Shown here: in pieces, positions 56,280-64,000 of the stretch
Numbering within the stretch: position 1 is the stretch's first letter
Layout of the letters: the number at the start of each line of letters is the position of its first letter
Made by a program: the position numbers and the translations under genes
From: Candidatus Anaerobiospirillum pullistercoris
Lineage (GTDB): Bacteria > Pseudomonadota > Gammaproteobacteria > Enterobacterales > Succinivibrionaceae
Direction: 5' to 3'
Length of the DNA stretch: 64,000 bases
Assembly (NCBI GenBank): GCA_019114785.1
Contig: DXEV01000130.1
Coordinates: 1-64,000 of the forward strand
Notes under the pieces: generated by a model
Database searches by the model: none
Told to the model about the DNA's origin: nothing
Seen by the model: the letters and a program-made list of their open reading frames with translations, nothing else

Positions 56280-58013
56280 ATGCACGCACCCACCGCGCCA
56301 GAGATGCGCACCTATCACTTTGCACCATTTCTATTCTTGCACCGCCATGTAGCTGGTAGCGCTCTCGCGCTATTACTGGCGCTCTGCTCACATTCTGTTT
56401 GGGCGGCAGCTGACGCTGACGCGTCTGCCAGCGCAAGCGCAACAGCAAGTGCACCTGCAACTGCAGGTATTGCCGTTAAAGCCCCAACCCCAGCTCCTGC
56501 CAATACTAATCAAATAGACCCTAATGCTGCGCCTACAGCACCAGCTGCATCCGCAGCTGCGGAGACGGCCCCAGCGGCCCCTGCTTTAACGTCAGGGCAA
56601 AAGCTGGGAACGGGTACCATTAAGAGCAGTAGCTCTAACCACCAAGGCGAGCTTGCCAGCGGTGGCTTGAACTCGGCCGATGGCATCATTAAGTGGTTGT
56701 TGTCCACAATTGCGGTTCTCGGAGTTATTTTTGCTTTTGCCTATTTCCTGAAGCGCTCGCGCTTTGTGCAGCGTGGTGCTGGCCCTATAGTGTTAGAAAA
56801 TCAGATCGCACTAGGCCCTAAAGAGCGTGTGGTACAGGTAAAGGTAGGCGAGCGTCATCTTTTATTGGGCGTCACATCCAATAGTGTCAACTTGATATGT
56901 GACCTCACGGCTTTAGATGCTAAGAATGCAGCAGGCGCTGCCTCAGTAGACGCAGCCTCGGCTGCCGCCGCGAGCGTAGCTCCAGCTGCTAGCGCAGCTG
57001 CATCCGCAGCAGCAGGCAATGCGCCGCTGATGGCTGGTATGAATCCAGCTGCACCTATGCCAGTACAGCGTAAGGGGCTTTCGCCAGCTATGGGCGCGGA
57101 CTATGCTGTATATCATCAGCCTAGCCCATATCCTTATGCTTCTTACCCATATCCGCCCCAAGCGCCCCAAGCGCCATATGCGGCGCATGCTCCACATGAT
57201 GCGCAAGCACCACAAGCTGCGCAGCAAGGTGCCCCGCTGGCAGGGGGTGTAGGGCCTAATGGGGTGCAATTCCCTGCACAAGCTCCTGTGATGCCAATGC
57301 CGTCGCCTATGTCGTCGCCAGTGCTAGCGTCGTTAGCTGGCTCAGCCCCGATCATGCAGGGCATGACAGCGGTGGAAGAGGAGGATGAGGAGCCACAATT
57401 TAGTCGTGCAGGTTTACCGCCGCTCTTCCCTGAAGATGAGCCTAATTATGCTAAGATCAGCCCGCCACAGCCACAGCCTCCGTTAATGTCAGCTGGGCAG
57501 GTGCCAGCTGGGCCGGTTGCGGCAGCGCCTGTTGCGGCAGCGCCTGCTATGGCAACACCAGCTGCGGTAGCGCCAGCAGCAGCGTTAGCTTCTGATGGTG
57601 AGGACACGAGCCTTGCGCTACAGCAAAATGCTGTGAGTGCTAAGAGCTCTAAACGCAGTGGTGCTGTGCGTCGTAATCGTAACTCACGTAAGAGCACACG
57701 ACGTTTAAGCACCGGTACGGTGTTAGGCGCTAATATTACGGCTCCACCTGATGATAGTGTGCTCCGTGCCCGTGCAGCTCGCGCACAAAGAGATCGTCAT
57801 TTGGCGGAAATAGCTCAAGAGCTTGAGCGGGAGCAGGATCCAGATTCATTTGCGGCTATGCTGGCTCATTCTTACAAACAAAATGGCGCTATCAGCGAAG
57901 ATAGTGTAGGCAATAGGGCAGAGCATAGTGCTCCTGTAACTTCTGGTGCTCAGGTGAGCGAAGTAGAACAAGGCAGCTTAGCTGCACCACCTACAACAGT
58001 GCAGGGCAAATAA
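56280..58013 (+). CDS. fliO: Flagellar export protein FliO, greatly enlarged
   Basis: FliO helps assemble FliP in the export gate. The 577-residue product starts with a probable signal or membrane segment (HVAGSALALLLALCSHSVWA). An Ala/Pro-rich region, the FliO membrane segment (IIKWLLSTIAVLGVIFAFAYFL) and cytoplasmic core (VLENQIALGPKERVVQVKVGERHLLLGV) follow, at about 135-215. The rest, about 350 residues, is Ala/Pro/Gln/Met-rich with a basic Ser/Arg patch near 465-490. E. coli FliO is about 120 residues. I choose ATG 56280, with GGGG about 11 nt upstream; GTG 56190 and ATG 56304 are alternatives. Position between fliN and fliP supports the assignment. Confidence 0.85.
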   Translation: MHAPTAPEMRTYHFAPFLFLHRHVAGSALALLLALCSHSVWAAADADASASASATASAPATAGIAVKAPTPAPANTNQIDPNAAPTAPAASAAAETAPAAPALTSGQKLGTGTIKSSSSNHQGELASGGLNSADGIIKWLLSTIAVLGVIFAFAYFLKRSRFVQRGAGPIVLENQIALGPKERVVQVKVGERHLLLGVTSNSVNLICDLTALDAKNAAGAASVDAASAAAASVAPAASAAASAAAGNAPLMAGMNPAAPMPVQRKGLSPAMGADYAVYHQPSPYPYASYPYPPQAPQAPYAAHAPHDAQAPQAAQQGAPLAGGVGPNGVQFPAQAPVMPMPSPMSSPVLASLAGSAPIMQGMTAVEEEDEEPQFSRAGLPPLFPEDEPNYAKISPPQPQPPLMSAGQVPAGPVAAAPVAAAPAMATPAAVAPAAALASDGEDTSLALQQNAVSAKSSKRSGAVRRNRNSRKSTRRLSTGTVLGANITAPPDDSVLRARAARAQRDRHLAEIAQELEREQDPDSFAAMLAHSYKQNGAISEDSVGNRAEHSAPVTSGAQVSEVEQGSLAAPPTTVQGK

Positions 58014-58121
58014 GCATTGCAGCATTGCATTATAGTGGGCTCATTATGAGCTGAGGCCCGAGTCTCCTTTTGAGGCGAGTCCTTTTTCCTTTAGTTGGCT
58101 ATGCCAGCCCTTGGAGGGGCA

Positions 58122-58928
58122 ATGGAAACAGATCGTTTGCAACAACTTCACAAGCTGAAGCGCGTTTTTGTGTTGGCGCTGCTGTTTAGTGTGATCAGCG
58201 GAGCTCTGCTCTATTTCACCTCCACGGCAGCTGCCGCAGATCTTGATATGACCGCCTTTACGGTGCGGACTAACCCAGATGGCACGCAAGATTATTCTTT
58301 GACCTTGCAAGTGCTCATGCTGATGACCTTTTTGAGCTTCTTGCCTTCGGTCATTATCATGATGACGTCTTTCGTCCGCATTGTGGTGGTGCTCGCCATT
58401 TTGCGTCAGGCCTTAGGTTTACAAACCTCGCCTTCTAACCAGATCCTGATCGGTTTGGCGGTTTTCATGACGCTCTACATCATGACCCCAACTTTAAATC
58501 AGATCTACAACGAAGCCATTGTGCCTTACTTAAACGAAGAGGTGCAGGCGCGTGAAGCGATTGAGATTGGTCAGCGCCCATTACACCAATTTATGGCTGC
58601 ACAGACGCGCATGAGCGATATCAACGCTTTTCTGGAGTATGCTGACGTTCATGTGGATCGCGTGGAGGATGTTCCTTTCCATGTGCTGATCCCTGCATTC
58701 ATCGTTTCTGAGCTCAAGACTGCTTTCCAGATCGGCTTCATGCTGTTCTTACCATTCTTGATCATTGACCTTGTTGTGGCCTCCATTCTGATGGCCATGG
58801 GTATGATGATGTTGTCCCCAATGATTGTGTCCTTGCCGTTTAAGCTCATGCTGTTTGTGCTGGTAGATGGATGGACGCTGATCATGGGAACCTTGCTGTC
58901 CTCCTTTGGTATAGGCGTGCCCGCGTAG
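58122..58928 (+). CDS. fliP: Flagellar export gate protein FliP
   Basis: Core of the flagellar type III export channel. The 268-residue protein has a cleavable signal (VFVLALLFSVISGALLYF), then the family blocks MTFLSFLPSVIIMMTSFVRIVVVLAILRQALGLQTSPSNQILIGLAVFMT, IPAFIVSELKTAFQIGFMLFLPFLIIDLVVASILMAMGMMMLSP and LPFKLMLFVLVDGW. I use ATG 58122, directly after GGAGGGG; TTG 58095 is unlikely. Confidence 0.97.
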   Translation: METDRLQQLHKLKRVFVLALLFSVISGALLYFTSTAAAADLDMTAFTVRTNPDGTQDYSLTLQVLMLMTFLSFLPSVIIMMTSFVRIVVVLAILRQALGLQTSPSNQILIGLAVFMTLYIMTPTLNQIYNEAIVPYLNEEVQAREAIEIGQRPLHQFMAAQTRMSDINAFLEYADVHVDRVEDVPFHVLIPAFIVSELKTAFQIGFMLFLPFLIIDLVVASILMAMGMMMLSPMIVSLPFKLMLFVLVDGWTLIMGTLLSSFGIGVPA

Positions 58929-58961
58929 GGTAACGCAGGCTTAAGAGGAAAGGAGTAGCAG

Positions 58962-59231
58962 ATGCAACCAGAAGTATTTGTCGATATTGTGCGCTCAGCT
59001 CTAGGCTTAGTGGCTGTGCTGGTTTCCGCTTCTATTTTGCCTTCGTTGGTGGTAGGTCTTACGGTGTCTGTTTTCCAAGCCGCAACCTCGATCAATGAGC
59101 AGACTTTGTCGTTCTTACCACGTTTGTTGGTGACCATTTTAGGCATCATGTGGGGAGCCCACTGGGGATTGACCAAACTCACAGAGTTTTTCTTAGAGTT
59201 GGTGCATCAGATCCCGACGGTATTAGGCTAG
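58962..59231 (+). CDS. fliQ: Flagellar export gate protein FliQ
   Basis: Small export-gate membrane protein of 89 residues with two membrane segments. The FliQ pattern is present: ALGLVAVLVSASILPSLVVGLTVSVFQAATSINEQTLSFLPRL. AAAGGAG precedes the ATG. It lies 33 nt after fliP. Confidence 0.95.
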   Translation: MQPEVFVDIVRSALGLVAVLVSASILPSLVVGLTVSVFQAATSINEQTLSFLPRLLVTILGIMWGAHWGLTKLTEFFLELVHQIPTVLG

Positions 59232-59265
59232 GGCAGAGCATAAGAAAGCCTTGGTTTTGTCAGCT

Positions 59266-59341
59266 GCGTCGCTAGCAGCGACGCCTGCTGGGTCGCCAGC
59301 TGCGACACCAGCTAGCAGTGGCTACTGGCCAGCTGGCCAGT
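59266..59341. repeat. Hairpins and palindrome between fliQ and fliR
   Basis: GCGTCGCT-AGC-AGCGACGC (59266-59284) is followed by GTCGC/GCGAC arms and then by a perfect 18-bp palindrome, ACTGGCCAGCTGGCCAGT (59324-59341). fliQ and fliR normally overlap or nearly touch, so a 163-bp structured spacer here is odd. Confidence 0.6.
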
Positions 59342-59394
59342 AAGAAATGCTCTCAGGGATATAGAAAGGCAGTAGGGGGAAAGCAGGAGAGGCT

Positions 59395-60195
59395 ATGGGG
59401 ATCAATTTCTTAGAGCCGCTAATGCTTGAGGCATTGGATTCGGTGATGTGGCCATTTTGTCGGATCGCCGGTTTCTTTATGGCGGCAATGGCTTTTTCGG
59501 GAGCCACAGTGCCTGCTCGTGTCCGTGCTTTGCTGTCTCTGGCTCTGACCTTTTGCTTTTTGCCTAGTATTCCAGCCATTAATAGCGAGATCCAAGCCTT
59601 TTCCACGTTAGGCATCATTACCACTTTAAGTCAGGTGATCATTGGTGCAGGCTTGGGCTTTATGACACAGTACATTGCGCAGTGCTTTGTGCTGGCAGGT
59701 CAGGCAGTGGCTATGCAGACCGGTTTAGGCTTCGCATCGTTAGTCGATCCTGTATCTGGTACTAATGCGCCAGTAGTCGGTCAATTCTTTACTGTGCTCA
59801 CTACCTTGGTGTTTTTTGCAGTAGATGGGCATTTGGTCTTTATTCGTCTGCTTTTGCTCAGCTTTGAGACTTTGCCTATTGCACCAGGTGCTTTTACCCC
59901 TCCACACCTTTCGGCCATTATTTACTTTGGCGCGACCATGTTCCAGTGCGCACTGTCCATGTCAATTTCTGCTATCTGCGCTTTGCTGGTGGTTAACTTT
60001 ACTTTCGGTGTGATGACCCGTGCTGCTCCACAGTTAAACGTGTTCTCTATGGGTTTTGCCATTTCCATGACAGTGGGTTTATTCGTGCTGATGATCAGTC
60101 TTAACTCTTACATGGCAAACTTCACCATTGCAATCAATTCTTTGATGAGCAGTACCTGTACGCTGATCGGTACGTCCTGTGAGGGCATTTTCTAG
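59395..60195 (+). CDS. fliR: Flagellar export gate protein FliR
   Basis: Export-gate membrane protein of 266 residues, with about six hydrophobic segments. Family blocks include FCRIAGFFMAAMAFSGATVPARVRALLSLAL, GLGFMTQYIAQCFVLAGQAVAMQTGLGFASLVDP and GVMTRAAPQLNVFSMGFAISMTVGL. The start follows GGAGAGG. flhB, which usually follows fliR, is not present; the next gene is convergent. Confidence 0.95.
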   Translation: MGINFLEPLMLEALDSVMWPFCRIAGFFMAAMAFSGATVPARVRALLSLALTFCFLPSIPAINSEIQAFSTLGIITTLSQVIIGAGLGFMTQYIAQCFVLAGQAVAMQTGLGFASLVDPVSGTNAPVVGQFFTVLTTLVFFAVDGHLVFIRLLLLSFETLPIAPGAFTPPHLSAIIYFGATMFQCALSMSISAICALLVVNFTFGVMTRAAPQLNVFSMGFAISMTVGLFVLMISLNSYMANFTIAINSLMSSTCTLIGTSCEGIF

Positions 60196-60245
60196 GGCCA
60201 CGGCCACAGTGGCAGTGCAGATGCCAGCTGCACCGCAGCTGCCAG

Positions 60246-60300
60246 CTGTCAGCCGGACTGGCAGGTTGCCAGATGGGCTGACAGGCTGCTTAGCAGCCTG
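60246..60300. repeat. Nested and adjacent tight hairpins after fliR
   Basis: CTGTCAGCC/GGCTGACAG (60246-60254 and 60276-60284) encloses CTGGCA-GGT-TGCCAG. It overlaps CAGGCTGC-TTA-GCAGCCTG (60282-60300). Several GCTG/CAGC arms are shared, so alternative folds are possible. Confidence 0.6.
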
Positions 60301-60326
60301 CTGTCCAGCAGCCAGAAACGAAAAAA

Positions 60327-60348
60327 GGGAGCATATGCTCCCCTTTTT
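60327..60348. terminator. Bidirectional terminator between fliR and maoP
   Basis: GGGAGCATATGCTCCC is a perfect 16-bp palindrome flanked by an A-run on the left and a T-run on the right, so it can end both convergent transcripts. Confidence 0.85.
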
Positions 60349-60407
60349 GTCTGGGCTAGTATCTGTGCAGTGCAGTTTGGCCCTCGGGCCAAAACTGTGA
60401 TCAGCTC

Positions 60408-60770
60408 TTAGTCGATGGAGCTGTCGTCACTGCCACCATTGCCACCGCCACTAAAATCGGTTGCGCCACCCATCTCATCATCAGCGCCCACAGAGCACAG
60501 ACGGTGCAGACGACGAGGCTGGATCACCTGTAAGTACTTCTTAAAGATCTTGGCATTTGGATCGGTGATCACGTCATCAGAGTGTAATTGCTCTAAGAAA
60601 ACGCGCTCAGTCTCATCAATTGGCTGACGGGTTCCTAAGTGCAACTCCATCATGGCGGTGCCGCACTTCTCTAAGATGTCGCTTTCGCGGATTGAAAACT
60701 CTCCCGAGCGACGGACGCCTCGGGCAAAGTGTTGGAAGTCATTGAATGGCTTTTCAGATTCAAAACTCAT
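60408..60770 (-). CDS. maoP: MaoP / DUF413 family macrodomain Ori organisation protein
   Basis: In E. coli MaoP, with the maoS site, confines the Ori macrodomain. The 120-residue product shows the family core: FNDFQHFARGVRRSGEFSIRESDILEKCG (about 9-37), LHLGTRQPIDETERVFLEQL and KIFKKYLQVIQPRRLHRLC. The last 20 residues are Gly/Ser/Asp-rich. ATG 60770, after AGAGG, gives the family N-terminus; a longer frame from 60827 adds 19 residues. It lies on the minus strand, convergent with fliR. Confidence 0.88.
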   Translation of the reverse strand: MSFESEKPFNDFQHFARGVRRSGEFSIRESDILEKCGTAMMELHLGTRQPIDETERVFLEQLHSDDVITDPNAKIFKKYLQVIQPRRLHRLCSVGADDEMGGATDFSGGGNGGSDDSSID

Positions 60771-60827
60771 CAAAACGCCTCTTGGTTTTGTTGCTGCGGC
60801 TTGTTGCTCAGGGCAATTGCTAGGCAA

Positions 60828-61444
60828 TAGCGCAATAGCTTGCTCTACAAGAAAATAGCCCTATATTCTAGCATGATGGAGCAGGTGGTGAAAGCAATTT
60901 GCGTTAGTTATGCGCTTTTAGGAGTTGTTAGGCTTGACCAGTAGCTTGCTGCCACACTTTTTCATGCACCTCAAGCACCTCAAGTCTGTGTTATCCGGAT
61001 CTTAACCCCCTTAGCTTGTTTACGATGCCCATACATCGTAGATTGGGTGAGATGGGGCTTGCCATGTTGCTATTTGCAAGCGTTCACGGCCAAATGTTTG
61101 CTGCGCAAAAGGCCATATATAAGCCAAATTTAGGCAATAGTGCTGACAAAAGTTTGAGGCTAAGCTTAGGCTTTGCTAAAATCCTTAGAACGCCTTAAGG
61201 CCGGAAGCGGCCTAGAGCGGGTTTGCAACGGTCAACTGCCTAATTGTGCTTGGTAAGAAATCCAGTACAAGGGCTCTAATGAGGTTGCCGCTGCGATCGT
61301 CTGGCCCTTGATCTAATTCACAGGGGAGGTAGCAAGCTCAGCTGGACGTGGACGCTGTTTAAACAGTTGATCTGCGGTGGTTGAGGGACGATTGCTAACT
61401 GGAGCTCACTTAGGCGCGAGACATTGTTTTTCGAGGAGACCGCG
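60828..61444. other. Divergent gap between maoP and glnS
   Basis: No supported gene. It holds a candidate sigma-70 promoter for glnS and a leader of about 250 nt. A GGCC-GGAAGC-GGCC repeat lies near 61199-61212. A 60-codon frame at 61016-61198 has no ribosome site. Confidence 0.45.
61154..61182 (+). promoter_or_regulatory. Candidate sigma-70 promoter for glnS
   Basis: TTGAGG (61154-61159), a 17-bp spacer and TAAAAT (61177-61182). The -10 matches five of six consensus positions. It would give a leader of about 255 nt. Confidence 0.5.
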
Positions 61445-63115
61445 ATGGAAGAGAAGATTCCACGCAATTTTATTACTGACATCATCGATGAAGACCTCAA
61501 AGAGGGCCGTTGTGATCACGTGGCAACCAGATTCCCTCCAGAGCCTAACGGCTATCTGCATATTGGCCACGCCAAGAGCATTTGCTTAAACTTTGGTTTA
61601 GCTCGTGACTACCAAGGCACCTGCAATCTGCGCTTTGATGACACCAATCCAGTTAAAGAGGATATGGAGTACATTGAGTCCATCAAGCGTGATGTGCAGT
61701 GGTTAGGCTTCCAATGGTCAGGTGAAGTCCGTCACTCCTCAGACTATTTTGATCGTCTTTATGGCTATGCCATTGAACTCATTAAAAAGGGTCTGGCTTA
61801 TGTAGATGAGCTTTCCCCTGATGAGATCCGTGAGTATCGTGGCACTTTAAAAGAGCCAGGTAAGAACAGTCCATATCGCGACCGCTCAGTAGAAGAGAAC
61901 TTAGCCTTATTCGAGAAGATGAAGAATGGCGAGTTTGCTGAGGGTAAGGCTTGCTTGCGTGCCAAGATTGATATGGCCTCTAACTTCATCTGCATGCGTG
62001 ATCCTGTGATCTATCGTGTGCGTTTTGCTCACCATGCAGTTACAGGTGACAAGTGGTGCATTTACCCAATGTACGACTTCACTCACTGTATTTCTGACGC
62101 CATCGAGCACATCTCTCACTCTATCTGCACCTTAGAGTTCCAAGACAACCGTCGTTTATACGATTGGGTGTTAGATAACATCACTATCGACTGCCATCCA
62201 CATCAGTATGAGATGAGCCGCCTCAACTTAGAGTACTCCATTACCTCTAAGCGTAAGCTCAACTTACTGGTGTCCGAGGGCTATGTTGATGGTTGGGACG
62301 ATCCACGTTTAACCACTATCTCTGGTTTACGTCGTCGTGGCTATACTCCAGCTTCTATTCGTGAGTTCTGCCGTCGTATTGGTGTGACCAAGCAAGACAA
62401 CACTGTGGAGATGACTGCTTTAGAGTCATGTGTGCGTGAGGACTTAAATGCCAATGCCCCACGAGTGATGGCTGTGATGCACCCACTGCGCTTAGTGATC
62501 GATAACTACGGTGAAGAGGGCGTAACTGCCACTTCCTTTAATGTGCCTTACTTCCAAGACAAGCCAGAGTTAGGTAGCCGTGAGGTTTCCTTCTCGTCGG
62601 AGCTCTTTATTGAGGAAGAGGATTTCCGTGAGGAAGCCAATAAGAGCTACAAGCGCTTGAAGTTAGGTGGCTTAGTGCGTTTACGTCATGGCTACATCGT
62701 TAAGGCCACTTCCTGCGAAAAGGACGAGAATGGCAAGGTCACATGTGTGCACGTTGAGGCCATTCCTAACTCTATCGGCTGTGATGTCGAGGGCTGCAAG
62801 CCAAAGGGCGTGATCCACTTTGTGGATGCTAAGAACTACTTTGATGGTAAGGTCATGCTGTACCAGAATCTGTTTAATGATCCAAATCCTGGTGCTGCTG
62901 AGGACTTCTTAGCTTGTGTCAATAAGGATTCAGTTGAGGTGATTGAGCATGCTGCCTTAGAGCGCTCGTTACAGCAGGCTAAGGTTGGCGATCACTTCCA
63001 ATTTGAGCGTGTGGGCTATTTCTGCGTTGATTCTAAGAACTCGCAAGAAAATGCTCCAGTATTCAATCTAACGGTGGCTTTGCGCGAGACTAAAAAAGAA
63101 AAAGCTCAGGCCTAA
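61445..63115 (+). CDS. glnS: Glutaminyl-tRNA synthetase
   Basis: Class I synthetase charging tRNA-Gln. The 556-residue protein matches E. coli GlnRS in length. It has [15 protein letters not shown] (HIGH at 39-42), RFDDTNP and the KMSKS-type loop as ITSKRKLN (266-273), with Thr where E. coli has Met. The anticodon-binding beta-barrels follow. GAGGAG lies 6 nt before ATG 61445; the upstream start at 61424 would bury that site. Genuine GlnRS rather than a GltX, given [13 protein letters not shown] and the C-terminal barrels. Confidence 0.97.
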   Translation: MEEKIPRNFITDIIDEDLKEGRCDHVATRFPPEPNGYLHIGHAKSICLNFGLARDYQGTCNLRFDDTNPVKEDMEYIESIKRDVQWLGFQWSGEVRHSSDYFDRLYGYAIELIKKGLAYVDELSPDEIREYRGTLKEPGKNSPYRDRSVEENLALFEKMKNGEFAEGKACLRAKIDMASNFICMRDPVIYRVRFAHHAVTGDKWCIYPMYDFTHCISDAIEHISHSICTLEFQDNRRLYDWVLDNITIDCHPHQYEMSRLNLEYSITSKRKLNLLVSEGYVDGWDDPRLTTISGLRRRGYTPASIREFCRRIGVTKQDNTVEMTALESCVREDLNANAPRVMAVMHPLRLVIDNYGEEGVTATSFNVPYFQDKPELGSREVSFSSELFIEEEDFREEANKSYKRLKLGGLVRLRHGYIVKATSCEKDENGKVTCVHVEAIPNSIGCDVEGCKPKGVIHFVDAKNYFDGKVMLYQNLFNDPNPGAAEDFLACVNKDSVEVIEHAALERSLQQAKVGDHFQFERVGYFCVDSKNSQENAPVFNLTVALRETKKEKAQA

Positions 63116-63230
63116 CCACCAGCTCTAAGAGGCAGAGGATCAAAGGATCTGTCTCTTAAAGTCTTGGCGGCTTGGCCGCCTTGCCTCACGCAGTCCATGC
63201 CGTGGTTGTCACGCATGCAGGCCATGCCAT

Positions 63231-63274
63231 GGTATGCCATGGCATACCGACTATGTCGGCCACGCCACGCGTGG
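63231..63274. repeat. Palindrome and two tight hairpins after glnS
   Basis: GGTATGCCATGGCATACC (63231-63248) is a perfect 18-bp palindrome. It runs into CCGAC-TAT-GTCGG (63247-63259) and CCACGC-CAC-GCGTGG (63260-63274). No T-run follows. Confidence 0.6.
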
Positions 63275-63386
63275 ACTCGTTGGCCTCTACCTCTTGTTAC
63301 GTTCTTAGTGGGCTCAAAACTGACCCCTAGCTGGGACAAGAGGGAGTAGGGGCGGAGGCTGTCGCTGATTTCGAGGAGACTTTGCT

Positions 63387-63848
63387 ATGTCTGATAACGC
63401 TGACGATTTTGAGAAAAGAAACGAGCCACTTGCCCCACCTCCTGGTTCTGATTATGAAGTGCCTTTTATCCTGCACTCGGATTCGCCATTAGAGCGTGCT
63501 TTTGATAAGGCAGAGCACTGGGTCAAAGTTGGTGTGCGTCCAGACCACATCTTCTTAGACGATCGCAATATTTCTGTGATCAATTTCCACAAGATCATGA
63601 AAGACCCACTGCTGGCTCAAGCTGGTGTGGAGCGTTATGTGGATTTCCGCTGCTCGCTGACTTTATCTGAGACTGATGTTGATGCTGTGTTCTCGTCGGT
63701 GTGCTATTACGAGCCTGACTGTGAGCCAGTATTTATCAATCAGTACGATCCTGAGTTGAGCTCCATTAAGGAAGTGCTGAACATGGTGGCAGAGAACCTC
63801 TTTACTTACTTAAAGAAGCCACTGCTGCGCTCTAACTCTGGTTTCTAG
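63387..63848 (+). CDS. Hypothetical protein (153 residues)
   Basis: I do not recognise this protein. It has a polar Pro-containing N-terminus (to about residue 22), then a compact acidic, mixed region without membrane segments or signal peptide. Features are DHIFLDDRNISVINFHKIMKD (about 53-73), RYVDFRCSLTLSETDVDAVF and CYYEPDCEPVFINQYDPE; the three Cys residues do not form an obvious metal site. CGAGGAG lies 8 nt before the ATG, and codon use is like that of glnS, so it is a real and probably well-expressed gene. A similar ribosome-site sequence precedes glnS. Confidence 0.75.
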   Translation: MSDNADDFEKRNEPLAPPPGSDYEVPFILHSDSPLERAFDKAEHWVKVGVRPDHIFLDDRNISVINFHKIMKDPLLAQAGVERYVDFRCSLTLSETDVDAVFSSVCYYEPDCEPVFINQYDPELSSIKEVLNMVAENLFTYLKKPLLRSNSGF

Positions 63849-63857
63849 TGATCTAAG

Positions 63858-63881
63858 AGCTACCCCAACTCTGAGGTAGCT
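63858..63881 (+). terminator. Weak terminator after the hypothetical gene
   Basis: AGCTACC and GGTAGCT form a 7-bp stem with a 10-nt loop, followed by TCTATCTTCC, a poor T-run. A second larger arm pair, GTCCCGCC/GGCGGGAC, lies further on near 63900-63945 and encloses the palindrome AAGCTAGCTAGCTT. Confidence 0.5.
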
Positions 63882-64000
63882 TCTATCTTCCTCACACTGT
63901 CCCGCCATTAAGCTAGCTAGCTTGCGTCTTCACCACGGCGGGACGGCCATGCGTCCCAACCCTTCTTATCCCCAGCGCAAAATTCTCCTGTTTGTTTCTC

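Noticed and set aside
61016-61198. 60-codon frame upstream of glnS
   Set aside because: It runs through the likely glnS promoter and has no ribosome site.
1-64000. Search by eye for tRNA, rRNA, CRISPR arrays, insertion sequences and attachment sites
   Set aside because: No TPsiC/anticodon patterns, regularly spaced repeats, transposase motifs or paired long repeats were found. Short cloverleaf-like hairpins lacked the GTTCGA core.

Overview
The window is a bacterial chromosome segment of about 50% GC, almost certainly from a gammaproteobacterium. Several genes have gammaproteobacterial family relatives (Rsd, a YjaG/DUF416 protein, MaoP/DUF413, an OapA/M23 peptidase of MepM type), and the cluster rsd / yjaG / purD / purH / hup resembles the E. 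coli rsd-hemE-nfi-yjaG-hupA...purDH region. Sugar catabolism genes, flagella and frequent TTA leucine codons suggest a host-associated anaerobe of the Succinivibrionaceae (Anaerobiospirillum / Succinivibrio type). The family placement is inference; no rRNA gene is present to settle it. I found no tRNA, rRNA, CRISPR array, insertion sequence or prophage.

Layout. (1) 0.2-10.9 kb: lspA, then an alpha-galactoside module (MelB-type symporter and GH36 alpha-galactosidase on the minus strand, LacI-type regulator on the plus strand), then ispH and prfC. lspA and ispH are usually close neighbours, so the sugar module separates them. (2) 11.4-18.3 kb: a hybrid CHASE-type histidine kinase overlapping a TatD-family hydrolase, serB, radA and a PilZ protein. 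(3) 19-31.8 kb: yjaG with a histidine-rich tail, an M23 peptidase, rsd, a TSUP permease, purD, purH, hup and pgm. (4) 32.3-40.1 kb: a complete type I restriction-modification locus, hsdM-hsdS-hsdR. (5) 41.7-60.2 kb: flagellar genes fliK and fliL-M-N-O-P-Q-R, with a second sugar module (mutarotase-like protein, ROK regulator, DUF5107-TPR protein, sugar porter) between fliK and fliL. (6) 60.4-63.8 kb: maoP, glnS and an unrecognised small protein.

How the parts work together. Each sugar module has its own porter, carbohydrate-active protein and regulator, and each sits inside an otherwise conserved housekeeping or flagellar gene order. The first is a clear melibiose/raffinose-type system. The second is of unknown substrate and is built around an 1128-residue DUF5107-TPR protein. 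The fli genes encode the hook-length ruler, the C-ring switch (FliM, FliN) and the export gate (FliP, FliQ, FliR); FliK and FliO are both greatly enlarged by Ala/Ser/Gly/Pro-rich sequence. FlhB, which often follows fliR, is absent here.

Non-coding signals stand out. Intergenic gaps are long and rich in very tight inverted repeats, often 5-8 bp arms around a 3-nt loop, and in short tandem repeats with 9-20 bp periods. A hairpin-rich stretch of about 180 nt precedes the LacI-type regulator, a cluster of TTACGAA half-sites with a perfect palindrome lies upstream of the alpha-galactosidase gene, and a branched element lies between purH and purD. A 13-mer, GGGGCGGGCGCTG, occurs four times exactly and twice nearly so, including inside low-complexity parts of coding sequences.
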